Positions 47,808-57,995 of a DNA stretch of 64,000 nucleotides are shown here, in pieces. Source of the DNA: Triangularia verruculosa. Taxonomy: Eukaryota > Ascomycota > Sordariomycetes > Sordariales > Podosporaceae. A program made the translations under genes and the position numbers. The stretch covers positions 1 to 64,000 of the forward strand of contig MU863948.1 of the NCBI GenBank assembly GCA_033296885.1, read 5' to 3'. The notes below the pieces were generated by a model that worked only from the letters and a program-made list of their open reading frames with translations, was not told the DNA's origin and made no database searches. Position 1 is the first letter of the stretch, and every line of letters begins with the position of its first letter.

Positions 47808-49442
47808 TTACGCCTTCGCTACGCCAGCTGTTTTCTCGATCTTTTTCTTGATGTCCTGGATCATTGCCCTGGCTATTTGCCGATTGAAAGTCTTTTGCTT
47901 GACCGGTGCGTCTTTGTTGACTCTCGAGCCTTGCACTTTAGACACTGCTCTGGCGACAGTGTGCTTGACCGCCTGCATGCCGCTCGCCACCTTGGCCTGG
48001 GCAATCCTGGCTTGTTTCTTCATTCTTGCAGCGGTTTTGCCTCTGCGGAACAAGGACAACAAACCAGGGTAAACGCTGGTGAAGTTTGGCGGCATTCTCT
48101 TTTGAACTTTGCCCCTGATGGCAAAGACAGGCTGGTCAAGAATTCTAGCCTTGTTGGCAAGACTATCGACATCCGTGTTCCCGGCAAGGTCCGTATGTCC
48201 ATGCACAAAGTGGTAATGGACCTCGACATGCTTGATGTTGAGCCGAGCACAGAGCTCTCTCAACCTCTTTTCCTCTTCAACAATCTCCATCGACAGGTGC
48301 TTGGCAACGCTAGCCTCATCGGGGAAGGTGAACGGACGGCATTTCTTCCCACGCGCAGCTGCGATCTTTCTCTTCGTCTCAGCAATGCTGATTATGACGC
48401 TTTCACCATCTGAGTACAGATCAATCACCAACTTTTCTTGAGGCAGCAACTCTTTAGGAATATCACGACAGGTGAACATCTCCGTTAGCTCCTGGTGGAC
48501 CTGCCGAATGCCTTGTAGGATTGCCGCCCCTTCAGCATTGGAGCTGCTCAAAACGATTTCCATTGGCCAAGCGACACCAATCCTTTCTCCGTGGCCCTGT
48601 GTCCCTGGATGGTATTTGTTGATTGTTACCGCAAAGCCACCAGAATTCTCCACCGGATCCTGGCCAGCTGAACCATCGCAGAACACACTGATCCTGAAGT
48701 CTTCGGCATTAGAGACGTGCTCGGTGCAAGTGACGGCTCTTTCAAGCAAGAGCCTCTTTTCAACCAGCTCCCGTTCGGTCTCAGCATCTTGGACCGCAAT
48801 GCTCTCCGTTTCTTGGGGATTTGTGCCACCTTGTTGATCAACTGGGCCGTTCCGTTTCTCATGGGTGTCCTGGCCTACACAAAATCAAGGTTAGCTCATA
48901 TGTAGCTAATTGGCGTTGTAAATCATGCAGCACTGTCAACACTCCATTTAAACATCGAAATTCCAATGATAAATGGATTGACCCAGTGTCCTAGAAGTTG
49001 GAATGTCGTCTTGTTGAGTTCCGAGCGTCCTGGGGCATGACCGATGTCTAATTTGCATAGGTACTTAGGATCCATTCTCCTGGGGAGATATCACGTTGAT
49101 GTTGCCCTCATGTTGTAGGTACCTAAGTTCAATAAACTGTTCGTCCAACTTACTACCGGTTTTGGAGTCCGCAGCATTAGGGGCCATTGGCTGCGGGCAG
49201 CTCGGAGTTGGGTCGAGCTCCCTCGCATTGGGGAGAGTGGAAGCGACGTCTAACTTCACCTCCTTGGCGGTAGTATGCTCGACTGGGGTGATGATGGGAA
49301 CACTTGGAGTAATGGCAGGATCGGGCGACTGTGTACCACTGTTTTCGACAGCTGTGCCGATACCGCCGACATCATCCATCGCGGCCACTGCATTGTCGCT
49401 GTCGATTCTAACCATTCCGATCAACTTGGCGTTGGTCGACAT
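47808..49442 (-). CDS. RNase H-like domain protein, apparently complete
   Basis: Two exons, 49442-49154 and 48874-47808, joined over a 279-bp intron (GTAAGTTGG...CTAACC...GTGTAG), giving 451 aa. Residues 1-130 are low-complexity and probably disordered. The RNase H fold follows: Asp163 in VFCDGSAG, Glu211 in SNAEGAAILQG, Asp252 in DLYSDGESVI, then HGHTDLAGNTDVDSLA with His323 and Asp333. These are the residues that bind two metal ions in RNase H type 1, so nuclease activity is plausible. The last 100 residues are Lys/Arg-rich (TAARMKKQARIAQ, IQDIKKKIEKTAG), suggesting nucleic-acid binding or nuclear import. There is no reverse transcriptase or integrase nearby. Function unknown. Confidence 0.8.
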
Positions 49443-50461
49443 TTTCTTGGAGTCCGTTTGTTTGAATGGATATGTGATGACAAGATGAAACGATGGTAAG
49501 TCTTGGGCGGGATGGAGGATCGTGGGTGAGGTCGAAAGAATGGTGGTGCACCTGAAACTTCTTTCCAACTGATGTTTGGCGGGAAAATCGATCTGGAGCT
49601 GCCCAGCTTCCGGAGCTGTGTGCCCTACAAGTTGCAGTTCACTTGCGAGAGTTGATAAGGAGTTTCAGATTGCTTATCAGTGCTCCCAGAAGGAAAGTAC
49701 GCAGCTCAAGAAGGAAGACCTCTTGGCGCAATTTGGACACAGTTGATGTGTTTGTATTGGAAGTTCCAAATACATGTCTTCGCATCATCAGGAAGACGAT
49801 AGCTAAGGTAGATATCAAAGGTTATTCTTCTGACATGAGGTGCACATGTATTTACTTAACTCACAAGACCCTTCTTAGGAGCCTTCAAAACACAAGTCTT
49901 GGTGATAAAATCCTTGGTGTAAGATAGTGGGGGCACGTCGAGCTTGAAGCTTTCCCAACTTCCCCTCGAAATTATCGCGAACAAAACAAATAGCGTCAAG
50001 TCTGCAACTATATTTCTTCGCCACTATTCGATACACCCCCCTTCAACTACCATTATTGCCTGCTCCTCATCATCTCCTGTCTTCAATTTCGTTTATTCGC
50101 ACATACCATTGCTTGCACAACATCATTGAGCATGGCCCCAACAGCCGAGGTCGCGACAGGGCTGTGCCCATCTACTAAATCGTGTGAAACGATCGATATC
50201 CCTGCTATCACTACTGTGAAGGCCAAGGAATACAGCGTCGCCGATGGTGCCTGTTTGCCTCCCAGTGCTCAGCTCGAGTCGACTAATAGGTTATTTTGGG
50301 GATGTTGTTGGTCTTGTCTGATGCCGATGACACGGTGCGAGGTGAACAAAGATGCGCACAGGGTAAAATAAGTGCCCCATAAAATCACCTACTCGCACCC
50401 TCACTCTTTGCTAACCAAAAACCGACCACTGGCATTCCCAACACCGACATCTTCCATCGTC
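49443..50461. other. Divergent intergenic region with an orphan exon-like frame
   Basis: At 50132 an ATG opens a 54-residue frame (MAPTAEVATGLCPSTKSCET and on) ending near a GTTATT site at 50289. Its composition is protein-like, but no partner exon was found. It may be a remnant first exon. The rest should hold divergent promoters. Confidence 0.35.
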
Positions 50462-51701
50462 ATGGCAGCCACCAATCTCCTCTTTGAGGAGCCGTTTGAT
50501 AGAGTTGATCCCGCGGTGGAAGCAGGTGTGTTGAACACTCAGATTAGTGTTGCTTTACCCAAGATTGACGAACAGGTCGCTAGCTATCAGATTGTTGCCC
50601 GAGAATTACCATGGGCCCTATAAAACCACCAACCACGGCACCAGCAATTGGGGCACGACAGGTCGCGTTGACGCTATTATCACCGCCGAGAACCATGATA
50701 AGCCCCGAATCATGTCTTTCTTTATCAAAACGGCGTCTGGCTCAACCGGCCTTTCGATGCTCACCGCAGAATTTCAGTCCGTGAAAACGATCCACGCGAT
50801 CTTGCCCGATTTTACTCCCCTCCCCATCGCGACAGGCACATTTGCCTCCGACACCTCGACCCATTTCCTCCTTTCCGAGTTCCACGACTTCATCCCAGGT
50901 CGCCTGACCGACCCGATCGAGTTCTCGCTCAGGCTGGCAAGATTACACATGGATAGCAAATCTCCAACTGGCAAGTTCGGGTTTCATGTGCAGACGTATG
51001 CTGGGAATCTTCCTCAGTTCTCGGAATGGGAGTCAAGCTGGGAGAAATTCTTTGCTAAATCCCTGCGTCAGGCCTTGGACTTGGAGATTGCAGTCAAGGG
51101 ACCCAATCTGGAGGTTGGGGCTCTTTCTCTGATTATTTTTCAGCAAGTAATTCCGCGACTGCTTGGGCCTCTAGAGAGGGACGGAAGGACAGTCAAACCT
51201 TCGCTGGTGCACGGCGATCTTTGGTTTGGAAATGCAGGGGTTGACTCCAAGAGAGAAAAGAGTATGATCTTTGATGCAGCTTGTTTTTATGCGCACAATG
51301 AATGTGAGTCCTTTCTCAATGATACATTCATAAGGTATGTTCCAACTGACCACAGCCGTTATCCAGATGAGTTTGGCCAGTGGCAGCCCACTTGCAACAA
51401 ATTTGACCAGCGATATTTGGACGCATACCACAAGGTCGTGCCCAAATCGGAGCCAGTAGAGGACTATGGCGGGAGACTTGAACTGTACAAACTGTGAGTG
51501 CCATGTGGGAAGAGCGAGAAAGCGTATCGACTTATCATTCCGATGTAGGAGGTTCAACACTCACGTCTCGGCGCTGTTTCCAACCAACACGGGCTTGCGC
51601 GAACAGTAAGTTTAGTCCGCATTTGTGTGAGCCAACCCCGTACTGACCACACCATCAGGGTCATCGGCGATATGAAAATGTTGGTAGAACGCTATGCTTA
51701 G
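50462..51701 (+). CDS. Fructosamine/ketosamine-3-kinase family protein
   Basis: Four exons, 50462-50529, 50591-51493, 51549-51605 and 51659-51701, giving 356 aa. The first intron (61 bp, GTTGAA...TATCAG) has a weak donor, but it is the only splice I found that joins VDPAVEAGV to LLPENYHGPY in frame. The other two introns (55 and 53 bp) have GTGAGT and GTAAGT donors. Motifs: NHGTSNWGTTGRVDA (nucleotide-binding loop), FFIKTASG (Lys), PSLVHGDLWFGNAG (catalytic Asp loop), MIFDAACFYAHNECE (metal-binding Asp) and the C-terminal LRFNTHVSALFPTN. Members phosphorylate sugar-amine adducts on proteins for deglycation. Cytosolic expected. Confidence 0.88.
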
Positions 51702-52047
51702 CAGGGAGACCGGTACCTAGGTAGCTACCATGGCATCTTCACTTAAAATCCGTAGGTAATTTGCTTTACAGTGACCATGCACACGATCAAGGGCATTCTT
51801 TCCAGGTGATATGTTCGCAGATAAAGACATTGTGGCGAGCGAAGCGCCTTTCATTGGCATACATCTAGGTAAATGTCTCTGCCAGCACCACACACTCCCC
51901 TCAACAAAGAAATTGTTTCAGCCACCCCGCTATGAAGATATGATCCGTCTCCGATTAAAGACGGACAGTCGACCGGAAAATTTGAACCAATCTTGCAACT
52001 GCCGAAAGTACCTACTAACGACAGAAAGCAGATCGCTTAAATCCAAC
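51702..52047. other. Intergenic / kinase 5' region
   Basis: The kinase frame is open from an ATG at 51811, but these 79 codons show no family similarity, so this is read as promoter and 5' UTR. Confidence 0.45.
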
Positions 52048-53556
52048 ATGAGCATGCCAACTGAAGCTACCCACCTACGAAACTCCGACATCATCTTCAT
52101 CAATCCCTCCACCCTCCCTCAGACCCTCCCTTGTCTAGTCGAATCCCCCTACCTCTACCGCTCTCTCGGCTACCACCCAATCCTCCCGGGCGACCTCCTC
52201 GCCGACAACCGTTTCCTCGTCCTCAATAAACTCGGCCACGGCCGCAACAGCACCGTCTGGCTCTGTCTCGACAATAAAGCCCGCCGCCGCCCCTACAAAG
52301 CCATTCGCGTCTTCCACGTTCGAGCGTCCCGCCTCCACCACGGAGATGAGGTCTTCTTCATCTGGCAGAAGAAGGATGTTCTTGGTATAAGCGAGAAGAT
52401 TGCGTATGAGAAGCTGGGTTTGGCTGTGCCACTTGGTCAATTCCACGTCAAAGATGAGAAGGGTGACAAGAATGGGAGTAGGGGCGCGTTGGTCTATCCG
52501 GTGCTGGGGCCAAGGGTGGATGATGAGGAATATATGGGTTATTTGGCGGAGAAAAGTGGAAGGAGTATTTGGGAAGTGAAGAGGAGGGTTTGCTTTATGG
52601 TGGCTGATGCGCTGGAGTCGATGCATGGCTTGGGCTTGTGTCATGGAGATGTTAGGCCCGAGAATATGTTGTTTGAGGTGAGGGGGCTGGAGAGGCTGGA
52701 TTTGGAGGAGCTGAAGCGCGTGTATGGTGGACACCCCAGGGGTTTTAAGCATGGACTGCCACTTGTCGTTGACGAGGGTGGAGCTAGGGGGGTGAGGCCT
52801 GAGTATCTGGTGTTGAAGGCGGAGCTGGACTATCGGCTGCTGGATGAGATTCTTGCCAGAAAGCCCACGTTGAAGAACAAAAGCATGGTGGAATATAGCA
52901 CAGACGACGATGATGGAATACCAAAAGTCTTCCTGATCGACATGGGCGCGACATGGCGGTTTAACGAGCTGGATCCTGAGCCGTGGTATCCCTTGAAGAG
53001 CCTCTACGACAGGAGTATCGCACCAGGAGGAATCTTCCACCGAGACTTTGTGCGAGATCGAAAAGCGGCTTTGCCTCGGGAATATACCGCACCAGAAGTG
53101 TGGTTTGGCTGGCAAGATCCGAGTCCGGAGAGTGAAATCTGGGCGTTGGGATGCGCCATCGTCAAGATCATGCTTGGCAAGGCGCCTTTCGGTGTGGAAA
53201 GGGAGCAGAAGGAATGGAGCCCTGAGGAGAAGTTGACATATGAGGGTCCCGAGTTCGAGTGTCCTGCTCCCCATGACAACTCAATAATGCTGGAATCGTG
53301 GGCAGACGTTTGCGGTCCACTTCCTGAGGTCTATAAGGAGAGGCTTGGAGAAATCTTTTCTTCAAGGCCTGATTTGAGTGTACTGTGCAGCCAAGATGTT
53401 AGCGGGCTGGAAAGGGATATGAACTGTCTTAGATTGTCCAGGAGGGATGCCTCACAGCTTGCCGACCTTGCCAGAGGGATATTTGTTTGGAGGTGTACGC
53501 AGAGGCCAAAAGTGACGGAAGTTTTAGATCACCCATGGTTCAAGGCTAGAATGTAG
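52048..53556 (+). CDS. SRPK-like serine/threonine protein kinase
   Basis: Single exon, 502 aa from the ATG at 52048 (51811 would add 79 residues). N-terminal YRSLGYHPILPGDLLADNRF is typical of SRPK/Sky1-like fungal kinases. Gly loop LGHGRNSTVWLC at 62-73; ATP-binding Lys84 (YKAIRVF); catalytic loop HGDVRPEN at 199-206, with Asp201; DFG replaced by DMG (FLIDMGA); then YTAPEVWFG and SEIWALGCAIVKIMLG. Arg replaces the usual Lys two residues after the catalytic Asp, and Gly replaces Arg in HRD, as occurs in fungal SRPK-like paralogues of unknown substrate. An insertion of about 100 residues separates the catalytic loop from DMG. Kinase activity is plausible but not certain. Confidence 0.88.
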   Translation: MSMPTEATHLRNSDIIFINPSTLPQTLPCLVESPYLYRSLGYHPILPGDLLADNRFLVLNKLGHGRNSTVWLCLDNKARRRPYKAIRVFHVRASRLHHGDEVFFIWQKKDVLGISEKIAYEKLGLAVPLGQFHVKDEKGDKNGSRGALVYPVLGPRVDDEEYMGYLAEKSGRSIWEVKRRVCFMVADALESMHGLGLCHGDVRPENMLFEVRGLERLDLEELKRVYGGHPRGFKHGLPLVVDEGGARGVRPEYLVLKAELDYRLLDEILARKPTLKNKSMVEYSTDDDDGIPKVFLIDMGATWRFNELDPEPWYPLKSLYDRSIAPGGIFHRDFVRDRKAALPREYTAPEVWFGWQDPSPESEIWALGCAIVKIMLGKAPFGVEREQKEWSPEEKLTYEGPEFECPAPHDNSIMLESWADVCGPLPEVYKERLGEIFSSRPDLSVLCSQDVSGLERDMNCLRLSRRDASQLADLARGIFVWRCTQRPKVTEVLDHPWFKARM

Positions 53557-53985
53557 TGTTGTTGAAGTCCAGGACTCTTTCAATGACAAATTAAATCAGC
53601 TCGTCTTAAAGAAAGATACTTAGCAACCGATCAAATTACCTTATATAATTAAACCTTTTAGTATTCGAAATGATTTGATAGTATACTTAAAGTTCCAAAT
53701 TACAAGCAATGAAAAGAATACAACGCGAATGAATTACCAGGTAACTTCTCGGGCAGCTGAAACGGTGAGTTCGGAATGCGGGTGCGTTTGAGCATTTCTC
53801 GGGGGCGAGTTGCAGAGGTCATGATGGTGCAACAGCACAAGGTTTATATATTAGGTCAAGTAAGGTTTTTGGCAACAACGACGCGCCGACACAAACGACT
53901 AATGGTACCGCTTCATAGCTTGATGTTTCTAGAGTGGCACAGTTCGCTGATGAAAGTCACCATAGATATGTCGCACGTCGCAGAG
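53557..53985. other. Intergenic, no gene seen
   Basis: AT-rich 3' flank of the kinase gene; no supportable frame. Confidence 0.45.
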
Positions 53986-54262
53986 TTATGTACTTTGACT
54001 GCTTCCAAAGGACCTTCTAAGCGAGCTAATCTGGGCCCAGCCACCGAGCTCCTCCGACACGGAAGTAACAGAAGCATCGCCAAACAAATTGATGCGGTAG
54101 TGTTCAGTGGTAGAGATGTCCAGGTCTTCGGGGAATGTAAGGGCGCTTGTTATCGCTGATGGGATCTTAAACAGCAGCACTCGCCGTCGGCTGGGGGCTC
54201 TTTCTGGCCGCGATGTCAATTCCATCTTCGTTCTTCATGTCGTTCCTTGTATCGTGTCGGCC
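53986..54262 (-). pseudogene. Broken copy of an RNase H-like gene (5' part of the domain)
   Basis: The minus-strand frame ending at 53986 encodes STTEHYRINLFGDASV and SEELGGWAQI, aligning with AEDFRISVFCDGSAG and ENSGGFAV of the 47.8-kb gene, including the first catalytic Asp. Just upstream, the intron end GCTAACCTTGAGCTTATGTAG/GCC is almost the same as the 47.8-kb gene's acceptor (GCTAACCTTGATTTTGTGTAG/GCC). The frame after that acceptor meets a stop (TAA) and the domain continues in another frame. The rest of the domain is missing. A decayed paralogue. Confidence 0.65.
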
Positions 54263-56037
54263 TACATAAGCTCAAGGTTAGCCTAACTTTTCATTTACAT
54301 GCATGTAGGTTTGACAGAGTGGGTGTGGCATCCAGCCGGTGCTCAACCAGCGATGCGCAAGGAAGGGTTGGAAGATTGCCGGATCAGACGCTTCTGCGAT
54401 GCATTTGGCACCGCACCGATCGCTTTTCTCAGAGGCAACTTGGGCAAGAACAGGGAGGTCTTTCGGGTTGACGGTAGCGTACAGCTTGTTAGAGGACGTG
54501 TGTTGCGATGGCAAGATGAGGAAGACGGTGGGTGAGATCAGGGATGTCGGGACCTAAACACTTATTGCGGTTGATATGGACTTGCAGGGCTTCCGTGCTT
54601 CTAGTGGGGCATCTAGACGAAGGTGCAGCAGGCAGTCAGGCAGCCTCGGCAGGGCCTTGGCGTGCGGCACCTCCCGCCCAATTCTGCAGATCTTTGCTTA
54701 GCAAGACTGCGATCGAATCCCGTAGGTGGTGATAGATGAGATATGCCGTTGTATGCACAATGACACAGCAGATATCAATCGCGCATGAGGCAAACATTGA
54801 GCATCTTCAAGAAATTCTGACCCTACACCTGAGACCGGGTGGTTTCAAGCTTGTTCGTATATGATTGTAAAAGAGAATCTAAATTAGTAGGTAAGTAAAA
54901 AAAGTAAAAAAGAAGTGCCTATTTGGGTTCGAACCAGTGGCCAACGAAAGGTCTTCATGCGTGTCTCGCACCAGGGTCCTTCCGAGAGCATTAGCAACCT
55001 GACCACTGCACCATTTGCGAGGTCAATGAGGTAGTGATACTATCTCTTCGAAGAGACCTAGTATATAATTTACCCCCAGGCATCACTGACATCAAGACTG
55101 TAGCATACTTGACGTTTACATGCCACTATAGATCCTAGGTATGTACCGACACCTTTACTATACAGGCACGCTTAAAAGGCCGAAGAGTGTATTTTAAGAT
55201 CGTCATCGAAATAGCTTAGATTTGTCGACATCGATTAGGTACCTACTACGCAGGTGAAATATCCAGCCCAGCAACTCATCCTGCAGCTGCACGGTATCAA
55301 GGACTCCGATATCACTTATCAGATAGAAATTTGGATTCTCTGGAAAGGTTAGCTGAACTTTATGGTAGCTTTAAGATGGCTGTTGATCTGCCTAAGTGAC
55401 AATACCTACTTTTGAAGAAGTCTGCACCGCTTGCAGACAATGCTACGTGGGCTTTATCGGTTTAAGCATCACTTGCTTACGCCTTTGTTCATCAAGGCTC
55501 GGGCAATCTACAGAAGAAGCTAACATAGCCGGGACGTGTTGATGCCTATTGCAAAACCAACATTTGCTTCTAACCCGTCACGCACCGAGCCATCGCAGAT
55601 TGTGCTCAATCGACAGCCATCACGGCAGAGATATGGGGATGCATATCGTGACTCTCAGCTAACCGATCATAGATCCTCAAACAGCTCGCTATCGGTTGTG
55701 GAATCTTGACTACCTAGGTACCTACCAGCGCCCGAGGTCGGCTGGTGGTCTTAGTGACCACGGTCCTCGGTTAAAATGGCTATTGTGTTGATGTGCCTGT
55801 GTTTGTCTAACTTGCGCACTTTGTCGACATCTAGACGACCGGACTGTGCGTACGGGGCAAGTTTACGGCCTGAATGATGCCCTCATAAAGAGAATAACTT
55901 CGCTCCTCTATTAATTGAACCACCCGAGACCAATGTTATTCACTACTCTCGCCACTCTCACAGCCCTTTCGTATGTCCCAAGAAAGCCTAGGTACTCTGC
56001 TAACACCGCAGAATCAACAAACAATTAGTCTGCCTAA
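54263..56037. other. Intergenic, with one tRNA-like repeat
   Basis: No gene supported. A first exon of the broken RNase H-like copy might lie at 54263-54560. Contains the SINE-like repeat at 54893-55025 and a TACCTAGGTACCTACC cluster near 55712-55727. Confidence 0.4.
54893..55025 (-). repeat. tRNA-like (SINE-type) repeat
   Basis: On the minus strand: GCAAATGGTGCAGTGGTCAGG (A-box-like; shown as two overlapping words GCAAATGGTGCAG and CAGTGGTCAGG), then ACTGGTTCGAACCC (B box), AGGCACTTC and the T-rich tail TTTTTTACTTTTTTTAC. The head matches 40.56 kb and the tail matches 19.74 kb, so the three form one family. No acceptor-stem pairing. Confidence 0.5.
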
Positions 56038-57995
56038 TTAGATGATTACAAATTTCTGCTCTCCTCTCCTCCAAGGCCACTGCCTATCCATCATCCCCGT
56101 GACATAGCATGGTCCAACAAGCCGCCAACGTGGCCCATCAGTAGAACCGCCAGCTTCATAGGATGGAATTGGTCGTAACACCAATGGCACTGCCAATCCT
56201 GGTATCACCACCACCACATCACCAACAGCAATCTTCTCATCTCCGGTTCCTACATAACCATTGGAAGTCCTGAAAACGGCCATGGCGCTGGCCTGTACCA
56301 AGAAATCCTGAAAGCCCCGCGTCTTGACAGAGATCTCTTTTGGCTCTTCATCATTGGCACATGCCTGTGCTTGTTCGAGCAGAGGCCAGTGCGCGACACC
56401 TACATTACGCCTCAGTGTGCCATACCCAGGCGCCATACCCCATGCCAACGCCGAATCGATAGCCTCCGATACAGTTCCACCACCAGCATATGCCTCCTCA
56501 TCCACGCTCCCATCCGGCTGCGAGAAGATAAACCTTGCCAACGATCTCATCCACGGCCCAAAGATGGGCTGCCAGAACTCGGTGTTGGAGGTGTAATCAC
56601 CCCACTGCAGCGGCTTCCGCATGGATGGGTAGACACCAACAATCGTGTCAACTCTGATTCCCCACACCGACAGCGTTTTCTCATTCTTGTCCAGAGAGAA
56701 GCGTGGCTTTTCACCTGTTAATCTTCCTCCTCCAGCGTCATACACCCCTCTCATAGCATACGGAACAGAGTAGACAAACCGATAAAAGTTCGGCACCCAG
56801 CTCTTGAGCCCTTTATACTGCCCCGCAGAACAGAACAAGAGGACGTCCAACTCCTTGGTCATTTCCATGATCAAGCACGCCACATCCAGGTACACATCCT
56901 CTGTGCCAGGGCGTTGTCAACCCGTACCGAGCTAAAGACATCGTCATCGCCTCCCGGCTTCAAACCGTAGATATCCCTCGCTATGTTCAGCATTGCATAG
57001 GCCTTATCGGACGGCTCCCCTGCATTCAGACTGTTCGTCTTGACCATCAAGTCCAACAACGACAGACCTCCCTCTCCTTTCTGTCGGAGCCGTGGCAACT
57101 CATGGAGGTAAGCAATGTCAACGTTGAAAGGACTCGGGCTGGGAATGGCGTTCAGTCCCAGCTCCAGCATGTGCGAGTGGAACACACTGTTGGCCATGTG
57201 GACATCTTCAAAGGACAGCCTATGCCCTCCCAGCCAGAACTCCCGGGGCACATTCGGGGTAGAGGCCTCCTGGTAAATCCATGATCTTTTCCAGTAGGAC
57301 AGACGAGTGACGGCTTCGAGGCAGGCGCAATCTACCTGATCGACGATCTGTGATAGAGAGGTCGGCGAGATTTCCGGAAGCTGGTCATTGCCTGAAGCAG
57401 TGGCTACACGTTTGTACACGTCCATCGCATGGCCTGTAGGGAAGGCCGGCCAGAGGTTCTGCGGGAAAGCTGCCTTGGGGTCGATCTTGTTCATCAGAGC
57501 CGGACCAAGCCAGATAACGATACGGGAAGCAGACGCGTAGATCTGGGACATGATCTTGAGTTGTGCCGTCTTTTCCCCTTCGCCACCTTTGTTCTGGTTG
57601 ATGCATATTGCGTCAACCCAGAGGTAGCCAACGTGGGAAGTGCAGCGGGAGATAGCACCATTATCGGCCGGTGATGGATCGGGGCGCACTTGACGGAGGA
57701 AAAAGTAGAGATTGGATTGGAGGATGGGAAAGGTCTTGATGGACGCGTCCGGAGCTACAACGTTGAGGGTTTGAGGGGGGTTAAGCCTTTCTTTCTCATC
57801 GCCCCAGGTGTAAGAAAGGGCGGTGTATGGTGGACGAGAGGGGCTCGAGAGATCGTGGTGTTCGAGTGTTGCCTTGATCGACCCGTCTGGTGCGGGGTGA
57901 TCTGGGACACCGCTCACCGAAGACGACCATTCCAGACGTAGGAGGCGGATGTGTCCGGCTTCCAGAGGAGCGTAAGTGAAACTGAATCCCGACAT
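56038..57995 (-). CDS. HET-domain protein, with unresolved intron or frameshift
   Basis: The first frame, from the ATG at 57995, has HET blocks PPYTALSYTWGDE, VGYLWVDAICINQNK and QIYASASRIVIWLGPA, then YWKRSWIYQEAST. It runs into a stop at 56871. The remaining protein (EDVYLDVACLIMEMTKELDV to the stop at 56038) is in another frame. A 65-bp GT-AG interval (56965-56901) would join them in frame to 630 aa. However, it removes KPGGDDDVFSSVRVDNAL, which looks like normal HET linker sequence, so a one-base frameshift near 56905 is equally possible. HET proteins act in allorecognition cell death; partner unknown. Confidence 0.8.

Noticed and set aside
52135..53274. 379-codon minus-strand frame
   Set aside because: Antisense to the kinase domain, which carries clear catalytic motifs.
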